A stretch of 7,193 nt of DNA, taken from the NCBI GenBank assembly GCA_964442285.1, contig CAYTZH010000095.1, positions 1 to 7,193 of the forward strand. Direction: 5' to 3'. The notes beneath the pieces are model-generated. The model was not told the DNA's origin and ran no database searches. It saw nothing but the letters and a program-made list of their open reading frames with translations. Shown in pieces: positions 1 through 5,982 of this stretch (position 1 is its first letter; every line of letters begins with the position of its first letter). Source of the stretch: CAYTZH01 sp964442285. Its GTDB lineage: Bacteria > Myxococcota_A > UBA9160 > JAFDET01. Position numbers and translations under genes: made by a program.

Positions 1-98
1 AGCCTGCGGTTGGTGATGGGCTGGCCCTCGTGGGTCCAGCGGCCGTCCCGGTGCAGGACGAGCCCGAAGGGGCGCAGGGGCGGGGGACCGGGGCTCAC
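1..98 (-). CDS. N-terminal fragment of a DUF1285-like protein
   Basis: A reading frame starts at a GTG (98-96) and runs off the left edge after 32 complete codons. The visible peptide starts MSPGPPPLRPFGLVLHRDG and continues with RWTHEGQPITNRRL. The pattern of a hydrophobic strand, a 'DGRW.HEG.PI' turn and a basic stretch resembles the start of DUF1285 proteins, a family of unknown biochemical function. This is recognition by eye from about 30 residues, so the family call is tentative. The start lies 19 bp after the stop of the 83-residue gene, on the same strand, so the two are probably co-transcribed. The Shine-Dalgarno match is weak (GGCGAGGC just before the GTG). The GTG lies in the second copy of a short direct repeat whose first copy holds the previous gene's stop. 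Confidence 0.5.
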   Translation of the reverse strand, partial: MSPGPPPLRPFGLVLHRDGRWTHEGQPITNRR

Positions 99-126
99 GC
101 CTCGCCGAGGCCGGGGCTCACGCCTC
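88..126. repeat. 16-bp direct repeat, 23-bp period, spanning a stop/start junction
   Basis: The 16-bp string CCGGGGCTCACGCCTC occurs exactly at 88-103 and again at 111-126. On the minus strand each copy contains GTGA. In the first-read copy the TGA (120-118) ends the 83-residue gene. In the second copy the GTG (98-96) starts the DUF1285-like gene. Two exact 16-mers this close are unlikely by chance even at high GC, so a local 23-bp tandem duplication that later diverged in its spacer is inferred. Confidence 0.8.
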
Positions 127-369
127 CGGGAGCGACTCCGGCTCGAGGGTGCCGTCGGGCTTCACCTTGAACACGCCCACGAAGTCGTAGCGCTTCCAGA
201 GCACCACGCGCTCGACGCCCTCGCCGTGCTCGCCCCGGTAGATCCACTTCTCGTTCCACTTCTGGCCGTGCTCTTCGTGCACCCGTGGATCGTTGACGCT
301 GCCCTCCTGGTCGGTGGGCGCGCCGAGCAGCTTCCAGACCCGTCCCCGCTCGATGGGCGAATCGCTCAC
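118..369 (-). CDS. Small conserved-looking hypothetical protein downstream of nuoD (83 aa)
   Basis: I do not recognise this protein. It begins MSDSPIERGRVWKLLGAP and is short, highly charged and free of cysteines and membrane segments, so it is probably a soluble cytoplasmic protein. The middle has an aromatic and basic stretch (KWNEKWIYRGEHGEG, about residues 37-51) followed by a probable beta-rich segment (ERVVLWKRYDFVGVFKV, about residues 53-69). The GTG start (369-367) overlaps the NuoD stop (368-366) as GTGA, and a good Shine-Dalgarno sequence GGAGAG (383-378) lies 8 nt upstream inside nuoD. Both argue that it is truly translated and coupled to NuoD. A role as an accessory, assembly or stability factor for complex I is suggested only by position. 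It could also belong functionally with the following DUF1285-like gene. Confidence 0.75.
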   Translation of the reverse strand: MSDSPIERGRVWKLLGAPTDQEGSVNDPRVHEEHGQKWNEKWIYRGEHGEGVERVVLWKRYDFVGVFKVKPDGTLEPESLPEA

Positions 370-1610
370 CGGTCACACTCTCCGCCGATCATGTTGACGA
401 AGTCGAAGGTGGGGATGATATCGGCGAGCAGGCAGCCCTGGATCATCTGGGGCATGGGCTGGAGATTGATCAGGCTCGGCGGTCGACACCGCACCTTGAC
501 GGGCTTGGCCGAGCCGTCGGAGACCAGGTAGAAGCCCAGCTCGCCGTTGGCGGACTCGATGGCGGCGTAGGCCTCGCCGGCGGGGACCATGGGCCCCTCG
601 GTCACCGCCTTGAACTGCTGGATCAGCTCTTCCATGTTGTTGAAGACGCGCCCCTTGGCGGGCCAGCGCACCCGCGGGTCGAGCACGTTCACCGGTCCCG
701 GGCCCAGGGCCTCGAGCTTCGCCAGGCACTGCTCCACGATGCGCAAGCTCTGCTGCATCTCCTCGACGCAGACCAGGTAGCGGTCGTAGTTGTCGCCCAC
801 CTCGCCGACGGGGATGTCGAAGTCGAGCTGGTCGTAGACCAGGTAGGGCTGCGACTTGCGCAGGTCGAGGGGGACGCCGGCAGCGCGCAGCAGGGGGCCC
901 GTCACGCCGTAGGCGACGAGCTTCTCCTTCTCGAGCATGCCCGTGTTCTTGAGGCGGTCGATGAAGATGCGGTTGCCGGTGACGACCTTGTCGAAGTCCT
1001 CCAGCAGCTCCCGGATCTTCGCGATGTTCTCCCGGCACAGGGCGGGGAACGCCGAGGGCATGTCGTGCTTGACGCCGCCGATGCGCACGAAGTTGCTGGT
1101 GACCCGGGCGCCGCAGAGCGACTCGCAAAGGTCCCAGGTGAGCTCGCGCGCCTCGATGCCGTAGAGGAAGGGCGTCATGGCGGCCAGCTCGAGGCAGGCG
1201 GCGCCGCAGCGGGTGAGGTGGTCGGCCAGCCGGGCCAGCTCCGCCGACAAGACCCGCAGCCACTGGCAGCGCTCCGGGGTCTCCAGGTCGAGCAGCTTCT
1301 CGACGCCCAGGCAGAAGCCCAGGTTGGCCAGGATCGCCGAGTTGTAGTTGAGGCGGTCGGTGTAGGGAATGCACTGGTACCAGGAGCCGCTCTCGCACTC
1401 CTTCTCGAAGCCCCGGTGCAGGTACCCCACCTGGATGTCCAGGTCGATCACGCTCTCGCCGTCGAGCTCGATCAGGAACTTCACCGTCCCGTGGGTGGCG
1501 GGATGGCTCGGCCCCATGTTGAGGATCTGGTGCTCGGTGTGGAGATCGTCCTCGAAGTCGTCTTCGGGGCCGTCGGGCTCGCGCTCGGTGACGAACTGCG
1601 GATTCGACAT
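366..1610 (-). CDS. nuoD: NADH-quinone oxidoreductase subunit D (NuoD, 49-kDa subunit)
   Basis: This is the 49-kDa subunit of complex I, which forms most of the quinone pocket at the junction of the peripheral and membrane arms, on the cytoplasmic side. The 414-residue length is normal. Near the N-terminus is the HPATHG segment (residues 36-41), then VGYLHRGFEK (61-70, family signature) and YTDRLNYN (83-90). His40 and Tyr89 lie 49 residues apart, matching the spacing of the quinone-headgroup ligands His38 and Tyr87 known from the Thermus subunit. The C-terminus ends in the usual IGGECDR type. The ATG start is 2 bp after the nuoC stop and leaves a typical acidic leader of about 25 residues (MSNPQFVTEREPDGPEDD). 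No strong Shine-Dalgarno sequence is seen, so translation is probably coupled to nuoC. The stop overlaps the start of the 83-residue gene. Confidence 0.97.
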   Translation of the reverse strand: MSNPQFVTEREPDGPEDDFEDDLHTEHQILNMGPSHPATHGTVKFLIELDGESVIDLDIQVGYLHRGFEKECESGSWYQCIPYTDRLNYNSAILANLGFCLGVEKLLDLETPERCQWLRVLSAELARLADHLTRCGAACLELAAMTPFLYGIEARELTWDLCESLCGARVTSNFVRIGGVKHDMPSAFPALCRENIAKIRELLEDFDKVVTGNRIFIDRLKNTGMLEKEKLVAYGVTGPLLRAAGVPLDLRKSQPYLVYDQLDFDIPVGEVGDNYDRYLVCVEEMQQSLRIVEQCLAKLEALGPGPVNVLDPRVRWPAKGRVFNNMEELIQQFKAVTEGPMVPAGEAYAAIESANGELGFYLVSDGSAKPVKVRCRPPSLINLQPMPQMIQGCLLADIIPTFDFVNMIGGECDR

Positions 1611-1612
1611 GG

Positions 1613-2107
1613 CTAGTTCACCGGGCCCACCAGCGGCTGCCGGCGCTCCTTGGCGTAGTCCTTGCGCAGCGGATGCCCCTCGAACTCCTCGTAGAGGAGG
1701 AGCCGGCGCAGGTCCGGGTGGCCGCGAAAACGGATGCCGTAGAGGTCCCAGACCTCCCGCTCGAGCCAGTTGGCGCCGGGCCAGACCTCGATGGCCGTGT
1801 CCACCTCGCAGTCGTCCTCGGGGACGCCCACCTTGATACGGACCCGATGGTTCTTCTCCACCGAGTAGAGGTGGTAGACCACCTCGAAGCGCGGCTCGCC
1901 GCCCTGCTCCAGGTAGTCGGCGGCGCACAGGTCCGAGAGCATGTCGAAGGCCAGCTCGCGGTCGTCGCGCAGCAGCCGCAGCACCTCCACGGCTCGCTCG
2001 CGGGAGACGACGGCGGTGGCGTCGCCGTGCTGGGCGTGGGTGGCGAGGATGGCGTCCGGCAGGGCGTCGAGGAGCCGCCGCAGGGCGGCGGAGCCGTGGT
2101 CGTCCAT
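1613..2107 (-). CDS. nuoC: NADH-quinone oxidoreductase subunit C (NuoC, 30-kDa subunit)
   Basis: This is the 30-kDa subunit of the complex I peripheral arm. It carries no cofactor and packs against NuoD near the quinone site. The 164-residue protein begins MDDHGSAALRRLLDALPD. It has the hydrophobic core FEVVYHLYSVEKNHRVRIKV (74-93) and the family signature EREVWDLYGI (116-125), followed by the usual FRGHPDLRRLL and EGHPLRKDY (about 127-151). It is a stand-alone NuoC and not the NuoCD fusion of enterobacteria. The ATG at 2107 was chosen because it lies 2 bp after the nuoI stop and has a GGGAG (2122-2118) about 10 nt upstream. The frame stays open further upstream, but that part overlaps nuoI and shows no family similarity. 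It is the middle gene of a tight nuoI-nuoC-nuoD run. Confidence 0.96.
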   Translation of the reverse strand: MDDHGSAALRRLLDALPDAILATHAQHGDATAVVSRERAVEVLRLLRDDRELAFDMLSDLCAADYLEQGGEPRFEVVYHLYSVEKNHRVRIKVGVPEDDCEVDTAIEVWPGANWLEREVWDLYGIRFRGHPDLRRLLLYEEFEGHPLRKDYAKERRQPLVGPVN

Positions 2108-2109
2108 GC

Positions 2110-2700
2110 CTAGGCGTCTCCCGCAGCGGCCGACGGCCGCTCGATCGGGGCGTCCTCGCGGTCGTACTCCGAGCGCAGGAACTCGAGCCGCCGCTTGAGC
2201 AGCGGGTCGGGCACCAGCAGGGCCTCCTTGTCGAAGATCATCGACTCGCGCTCGTAGGCGGCGATCTCCACCTGGCGGCTCATGACGATGGCCTCCTCGG
2301 GGCAGGCCTCCTCGCACAGCCCGCAGAACATGCAGCGGGACATGTCGATGTCGAAGATCTCCGGGTAGCGCTCGATGCCGGCCCCCTCGAGCTCGCCCGG
2401 GACGATGCTGATGCAGTCCGTGGGACAGGCGAACTCACACAGGCCGCAGGCCACGCACTTGGGCTGGCCGTTGTCGAGCTGCACCAGCACCGGCATGCCG
2501 CGGAAGGCGTCCGGGAAGTCGATGCGCTCCTCCGGGTACTGCACCACGAAGTCGGTGCGCTTCCCGGTGATGAAGCCCTTCATGTTGCGGAAGAAGTGGC
2601 CCGCCGTGATGGCCAGGCCCTTCACGATCATGGGCAGGTAGAGCCGTTCGAGGAGCCCCAGGTGCTCGTGGCGGCGGACCTTGATGACTTTTCCGGGCAT
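2110..2700 (-). CDS. nuoI: NADH-quinone oxidoreductase subunit I (NuoI, 2x[4Fe-4S] ferredoxin-type)
   Basis: This is the ferredoxin-like subunit of complex I that carries clusters N6a and N6b and passes electrons towards NuoB and quinone. Two complete 4Fe-4S motifs are visible: CVACGLCEFACP (Cys82, 85, 88, 92) and CMFCGLCEEACP (Cys123, 126, 129, 133). The N-terminal amphipathic region (LERLYLPMIVKGLAITAGHFF, about 18-38) and the YPEER segment (55-59) are typical. The 196-residue length is within the family range, with a charged and then Ala-rich C-terminal tail (DREDAPIERPSAAAGDA). The ATG at 2700 opens the cluster, 43 bp after the permease stop. No good Shine-Dalgarno sequence precedes it, and a TATATT box lies 10 nt upstream. 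It precedes nuoC and nuoD here, whereas the canonical order places it after nuoH. Confidence 0.97.
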   Translation of the reverse strand: MPGKVIKVRRHEHLGLLERLYLPMIVKGLAITAGHFFRNMKGFITGKRTDFVVQYPEERIDFPDAFRGMPVLVQLDNGQPKCVACGLCEFACPTDCISIVPGELEGAGIERYPEIFDIDMSRCMFCGLCEEACPEEAIVMSRQVEIAAYERESMIFDKEALLVPDPLLKRRLEFLRSEYDREDAPIERPSAAAGDA

Positions 2701-2710
2701 TCCGCGCGGA

Positions 2711-2716
2711 AATATA
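2711..2716 (-). promoter_or_regulatory. Possible -10 box of a near-leaderless nuoI promoter
   Basis: The hexamer TATATT (2716-2711 on the minus strand) is an AT island in a very GC-rich intergenic stretch and matches TATAAT at 5 of 6 positions. Usual -10 spacing would put the transcription start near 2704, leaving a leader of only about 4 nt before the nuoI ATG. This fits the lack of a clear Shine-Dalgarno sequence there. No convincing -35 hexamer is visible at 16-18 bp, so the call is tentative. Confidence 0.4.
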
Positions 2717-2743
2717 GGTCTCGGACGAGGCCCGGGCCAGCGC

Positions 2744-4231
2744 TCAGGGGCGCCCGCCGCGGGCCGTCACCAGGTACAGGAGCCCCCCCGCCGCCACCGT
2801 GAGGAGCCCCAGGCCCGACTCCACCGGTCGGCCCTGGAAGGCCCAGTACATGATCCAGAGCGACATCCCCACGTAGAGGAGCGGCGTCACGGGATAGCCC
2901 CAGGTGCGGAAGGGACGCGGGAGGTCCGGCCTCCGGAAGCGCAACACGATCACGCTGGCCACGGCCAGGCTGGAGAAGGCGCTCAGGGTGAACCCCGCGT
3001 ACTGCTGGATCTGGTCCACCCGGCCCGCCAGGATGATGGCCGTGGTGACCGCGCCCTGGAGCAGCAGCGAGAGGGTCGGCGTGCCGGCGCCGGCCCGGGT
3101 GCTCGCCAGGAAGCCCAGGGGCGGGTAGTCGCGGCCGAGCGCGTAGTAGACCCGGGGGCCGGCGATGGTCATGGCCGACGCCGAGGCCAGCAGCGAGACG
3201 CCGAGCACCACGGTCGTCGCGCTCACCCCCGGCCCGCCGAAGAGCCCGCGGGAGGCCACCAGGCCCACCTCCACCACGCCCGAGAGCTCCTCCACCGTGG
3301 CACCGTAGAAGTAGACCGCGTTGAGGCCCAGGTAGAGGACCATCACGAAGCCCGTGCCCAGGAGCAGGGCCCGGGGCAGGTTGCGCTGCGGCTCCCGGAT
3401 CTCGCCGCCCAGGTAGGCGGCGGCGTTCCAGCCCGAGTAGCAGAACATCACGAAGATGAGCGAGGTGCCGAAGGCGGCGAAGAGCGCCGGGCCCTCGAGC
3501 GCGGCGAAGGCCGGAGCGCTGCGCACCAGCCCGGCCGGGTCGCCCTTCCCCACCGCCGCGGCCGCCAGCAGCAGGCCCACGATGCCCGCCACCTTGGCCA
3601 GGGTGATCCAGTCGTTGAAGCCCAGGCCGGCTCGGATGCCGCGGGTGTGGATGGCGACCAGCACCCACACCAGCGCCACGGCGATGGCGTCGCCGGCGGT
3701 GAGCCCGCCGATCAGCGCCGGGTCGTCCGCGAGGGCCGGGAAGAAGTGCGAGAGGTAGCGGGCGAAGGCCTTCAGGGCCGAGGCGATGGGCGCGGAGAAG
3801 CCGGCCGTGAGCGAGACGATGGCGCTCATGAAGGCGAACGTCCCGCCGAAGGCCTCGCGCAGGTAGACGTACTCGCCGCCCGCCCGCGGCAGCGCGGCCC
3901 CCAGCTCGCCGTAGGCCAGGGCGCCGCACAGGGCCAGCAGGCCGCCCACGAGCCAGAGGCCGTAGATGACTCCCGGACTGCCGAGGGCCTCCGCCTGGAA
4001 GCCCGTGGTGGTGAAGATCCCGGCGCCGATCATGTTGGCGACGACGATGGCCACCGCCGAGCGGAATCGAACGCTGCGGACGAGCCCGGCGTCTCCGGTC
4101 TCCGTGGCTGCCGCTCGTGTCANNNNNNNNNNNNNNNNNNNNNNNNNNNNNNNNNNNNNNNNNNNNNNNNNNNNNNNNNNNNNNNNNNNNNNNNNNNNNN
4201 NNNNNNNNNNNNNNNNNNNNNNTCGTGTCAC
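2744..4231 (-). CDS. APC-superfamily amino acid permease, interrupted by an assembly gap
   Basis: This is a multi-pass inner-membrane transporter of the amino acid-polyamine-organocation superfamily. It looks closest to the LAT/SteT-type exchangers, although its substrate cannot be read from the sequence. If the gap edges are merged (see the gap entry), the protein has 459 residues, which is normal for the family. TM1 contains the unwound-helix motif NMIGAGIFTT (about 30-39) that contacts the substrate backbone in relatives. PRAGGEYVYL (79-88) and the TM6 region FCYSGWNAAAYLGGE (227-241) are also family hallmarks. About 12 hydrophobic helices are visible. The GTG start at 4231 has a GGGAG 5 nt upstream. 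The frame stays open further upstream, to an ATG at 4339, but those codons look non-coding. The gene sits between the lipoate operon and the nuo cluster with no obvious functional link to either. Removing the 100 N plus one 8-bp copy (108 bp) keeps the frame. Confidence 0.9.
   Translation of the reverse strand: MTRXXXXXXXXXXXXXXXXXXXXXXXXXXXXXXXXXXTRAAATETGDAGLVRSVRFRSAVAIVVANMIGAGIFTTTGFQAEALGSPGVIYGLWLVGGLLALCGALAYGELGAALPRAGGEYVYLREAFGGTFAFMSAIVSLTAGFSAPIASALKAFARYLSHFFPALADDPALIGGLTAGDAIAVALVWVLVAIHTRGIRAGLGFNDWITLAKVAGIVGLLLAAAAVGKGDPAGLVRSAPAFAALEGPALFAAFGTSLIFVMFCYSGWNAAAYLGGEIREPQRNLPRALLLGTGFVMVLYLGLNAVYFYGATVEELSGVVEVGLVASRGLFGGPGVSATTVVLGVSLLASASAMTIAGPRVYYALGRDYPPLGFLASTRAGAGTPTLSLLLQGAVTTAIILAGRVDQIQQYAGFTLSAFSSLAVASVIVLRFRRPDLPRPFRTWGYPVTPLLYVGMSLWIMYWAFQGRPVESGLGLLTVAAGGLLYLVTARGGRP
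4123..4222. other. Assembly gap of exactly 100 N with 8-bp identical edges
   Basis: The run is exactly 100 N, the conventional length for a gap of unknown size. The bases just left of it (4115-4122) and just right of it (4223-4230) are both TCGTGTCA. Merging them restores an uninterrupted permease N-terminus (MTRAAATETGDAG). The gap is therefore either an unmerged contig overlap or an unresolved insertion flanked by an 8-bp target duplication. Confidence 0.97.
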
Positions 4232-4236
4232 GCCGT

Positions 4237-4256
4237 CTCCCGAGCGCTGTATGCTA
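4237..4256 (-). promoter_or_regulatory. Permease ribosome binding site and candidate -10 box
   Basis: On the minus strand GGGAG (4241-4237) lies 5 nt before the GTG start at 4231, an optimal Shine-Dalgarno arrangement that decides the start. Upstream, TAGCAT (4256-4251) is a plausible -10 element (4 of 6 to TATAAT) and would give a leader of roughly 15-18 nt. I find no good -35 hexamer at standard spacing, so the ribosome binding site is well supported and the promoter only weakly so. Confidence 0.5.
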
Positions 4257-4373
4257 CCCGCCAGCGCCTGGCCCGAGACGTCGGAGCAGGCGTACTGCCA
4301 GGCGTTCGGCCCCGGCGAGCCAGTGGGCAGCCCAGTCATCGTCCAGGACGGCGCCGTGAACGGCTAGCCGGTG

Positions 4374-4391
4374 CGGCCCGACTACGGGCCG
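4374..4391 (-). terminator. GC-rich hairpin downstream of lipA, possible terminator
   Basis: A perfect 7-bp inverted repeat, CGGCCCG and CGGGCCG (4374-4380 and 4385-4391), with a 4-nt loop lies 29 nt after the lipA stop. No U-tract follows it on the minus strand, so it is not a canonical intrinsic terminator. It could slow polymerase, protect the lipA mRNA 3' end or be incidental in such GC-rich DNA. A 10-bp perfect palindrome, CGGCTAGCCG, lies next to it at 4361-4370. Confidence 0.35.
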
Positions 4392-4420
4392 GGCCCCCCT
4401 GCGCCGGGCGAAGTGAGGGC

Positions 4421-5296
4421 CTAGCGCTCTGCGGCGGCCAGGCGGTCCGCGTGGTAGGAGCTGCGGACCAGCGGCCCCGAGGCGACGTCGTCGAAGCCCA
4501 GGTCGCGCGCCCGGGCGGCCCAGGCGTCGAACTCGGCGGGCGGGACCCAGCGGTCCACCGGCAGGTGCTTCGGCGACGGGCGCATGTACTGGCCCAGGGT
4601 CACGAGGCGGATTCCGTGATCCCGCATGTCCCGCAGGCACTGGTCGACCTCCGGATCCGTCTCCCCCAGACCCAGCATGATACCGCTCTTGGTGGGGATC
4701 TCCGGCGCCAGCGCGGCCGCGCGCTGCAGGAGTTCCAGGCTGCGCGCGTAGCGGCCCGCCTTGCGCACCGCGCGCTGCAGGCGCTCCACGGTCTCGAGGT
4801 TGTGGTTCAGCACGTCCGGGCGGGCGTCGAGGACGACCTGCAGGTCTTCCTCGCGGCCCTTGTAGTCGGGGATCAGCACCTCGACGCCGATGCCGGGGCT
4901 GGCCTCGCGCACGGCGCGGACCGCGGCCGCCATGTGGGCGGCGCCGCCGTCCGCGAGGTCGTCCCGGGCCACGGCGGTGATGACGGCGAAGCGCAGGCCC
5001 AGGCTGGCCACGGCCTCGGCCACCCGGGCCGGCTCGCCGGCGTCCAGGGCGCCGGGGCGACCGGTAGCGACGTCGCAGAAGCCGCAGGCCCGGGTACAGG
5101 TGTTGCCGCCGATCATGAAGGTGGCCGTCCCCCGCGCCCAGCATTCGCCCAGGTTGGGACAGGCGGCGGAGAAGCAGACGGTGTGGAGCTGCCGGTCGAC
5201 GACCGTGCGCTGAACCTGCTCGAACTCGGGGGTCGTCCGCAGGCGGACCTTGAGCCAGGACGGCTTGGCCTCCTGGGGATGGGTGTGCTGGCTCAT
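4421..5296 (-). CDS. lipA: Lipoyl synthase LipA (radical SAM)
   Basis: LipA inserts two sulfur atoms at C6 and C8 of the octanoyl group already attached to a lipoyl-domain lysine, giving the lipoyl cofactor. It uses two 4Fe-4S clusters. The auxiliary cluster that is sacrificed as sulfur donor is bound by CFSAACPNLGEC (Cys41, 46, 52; C-x4-C-x5-C). The radical-SAM cluster is bound by CTRACGFC (Cys67, 71, 74; C-x3-C-x2-C). The C-terminal RSSY motif (278-281) supplies the conserved serine ligand of the auxiliary cluster. The 291-residue length is normal and all key residues are intact. The ATG at 5296 was chosen because it overlaps the lipB stop as ATGA and has AGAGG 5 nt upstream (5306-5302). 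The frame remains open into lipB, but that part is not LipA-like. It is the last gene of the E2-lipB-lipA run. Confidence 0.98.
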   Translation of the reverse strand: MSQHTHPQEAKPSWLKVRLRTTPEFEQVQRTVVDRQLHTVCFSAACPNLGECWARGTATFMIGGNTCTRACGFCDVATGRPGALDAGEPARVAEAVASLGLRFAVITAVARDDLADGGAAHMAAAVRAVREASPGIGVEVLIPDYKGREEDLQVVLDARPDVLNHNLETVERLQRAVRKAGRYARSLELLQRAAALAPEIPTKSGIMLGLGETDPEVDQCLRDMRDHGIRLVTLGQYMRPSPKHLPVDRWVPPAEFDAWAARARDLGFDDVASGPLVRSSYHADRLAAAER

Positions 5297-5982
5297 GCGA
5301 ACCTCTGCTGGAAGGCGCCGGCCACGGCGGCGCGGGCGCGCGTCTCCAGGTCGGTCGGACCGAGATCGCCGAGCTCGCGGGCCAGGCTCGTCATCTCCAC
5401 CCCGTGCAGGCCGCAGGGCACGATGGCGTCGAAGCCACCGAGGTCTGGAGCGACGTTGAGGGCGAAGCCGTGGTAGGTCACCCATCCCCGCAGACCCACG
5501 CCGATGCTGGCGAGCTTGCGCGGGGGCTGGCGGTCGGCGACGAATACGCCCGTCATGCCCTCGAGCGTAGCTGGACGGACGCCCAGCGCCGAGATCGCCT
5601 CGGAGAGCGCGCCCTCCAGCGTGCGCAGGAAGCGGTGGACGTCGGCCGCGCCGCGGGCCTGCAGATCGGCCACCAGGTAGCCCACCAGCTGACCGGGCCC
5701 GTGCCAGGTGACGTCGCCGCCGCGGGCCACCTCGTGCACCTCCACGCCGGCGGCGGACAGGGCGGCGGGCGAGCGCAGCAGGTTCTCGGGCCTGGCGCTG
5801 CGGCCCAGGGTCACGACCGGCAGGTGCTCGAGCAGCAGGAGCACGTCGCCCGAGGCCCCCGCGCGCACCGCGTCGACCCGCTCGCGCTGGATCTCCAGGG
5901 CTTCGGCGTAGGGCACGCGGCCCAGCCACTCCACGGCGAGGGCACGCGCCGCGGGCGCAACGACGGCCGGCTCAGCCGCCAT
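5293..5982 (-). CDS. lipB: Octanoyl-[acyl-carrier-protein]:protein N-octanoyltransferase LipB
   Basis: LipB moves octanoate from octanoyl-ACP to the target lysine of lipoyl domains, the first step of de novo lipoate assembly. The 229-residue protein has the family signature RGGDVTWHGPGQLVGY (87-102). It has the catalytic lysine in RKLASIGV (Lys156) and the acyl-accepting cysteine in IVPCGL (Cys190), in the usual order and spacing. HLPVVTLGR (53-61) is also typical. The ATG at 5982 overlaps the end of the E2 gene by 11 bp. Its Shine-Dalgarno match is poor, so translation is probably coupled to E2. The first 13 or so residues are an Ala-rich lead, and a GTG at codon 17 is a possible alternative start. 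The stop overlaps the lipA start as ATGA, placing lipB and lipA in one transcript. Confidence 0.97.
   Translation of the reverse strand: MAAEPAVVAPAARALAVEWLGRVPYAEALEIQRERVDAVRAGASGDVLLLLEHLPVVTLGRSARPENLLRSPAALSAAGVEVHEVARGGDVTWHGPGQLVGYLVADLQARGAADVHRFLRTLEGALSEAISALGVRPATLEGMTGVFVADRQPPRKLASIGVGLRGWVTYHGFALNVAPDLGGFDAIVPCGLHGVEMTSLARELGDLGPTDLETRARAAVAGAFQQRFA

Noticed and set aside
10..531. Plus-strand frames across the small protein and the nuoD end.
   Set aside because: They are antisense to supported genes, have no motifs and show the composition of shadow frames.
2108..2317. N-terminal extension of the nuoC frame into nuoI.
   Set aside because: It would overlap the coding sequence of NuoI by about 200 bp. 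The ATG at 2107 fits the family start and has a GGGAG upstream.
4232..4339. N-terminal extension of the permease frame from an ATG at 4339.
   Set aside because: The extra residues are hydrophilic with no permease similarity, and the GTG at 4231 has a strong ribosome binding site and gives a normal family N-terminus.
4251..4367. A 38-codon plus-strand frame beginning MLPASAWPETSEQAYCQAFG in the lipA-permease intergenic region.
   Set aside because: There is no Shine-Dalgarno sequence, its ATG coincides with the suspected -10 box of the permease, and no family is recognisable. A divergent small gene or gene remnant cannot be excluded but is not supported.
2681..5476. A very long plus-strand open frame (about 930 codons) across the permease, the gap and lipA.
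   Set aside because: It is antisense to well-supported genes, runs through the N gap, is low in complexity (Arg, Gly, Ala, Gln-rich) and shows no family motif. Long antisense frames are expected at high GC with strong third-position bias.
5297..5929. N-terminal extension of the lipA frame into lipB.
   Set aside because: The LipA similarity begins after the ATG at 5296, which has a good Shine-Dalgarno sequence and overlaps the lipB stop. The extension is an out-of-frame shadow of lipB.
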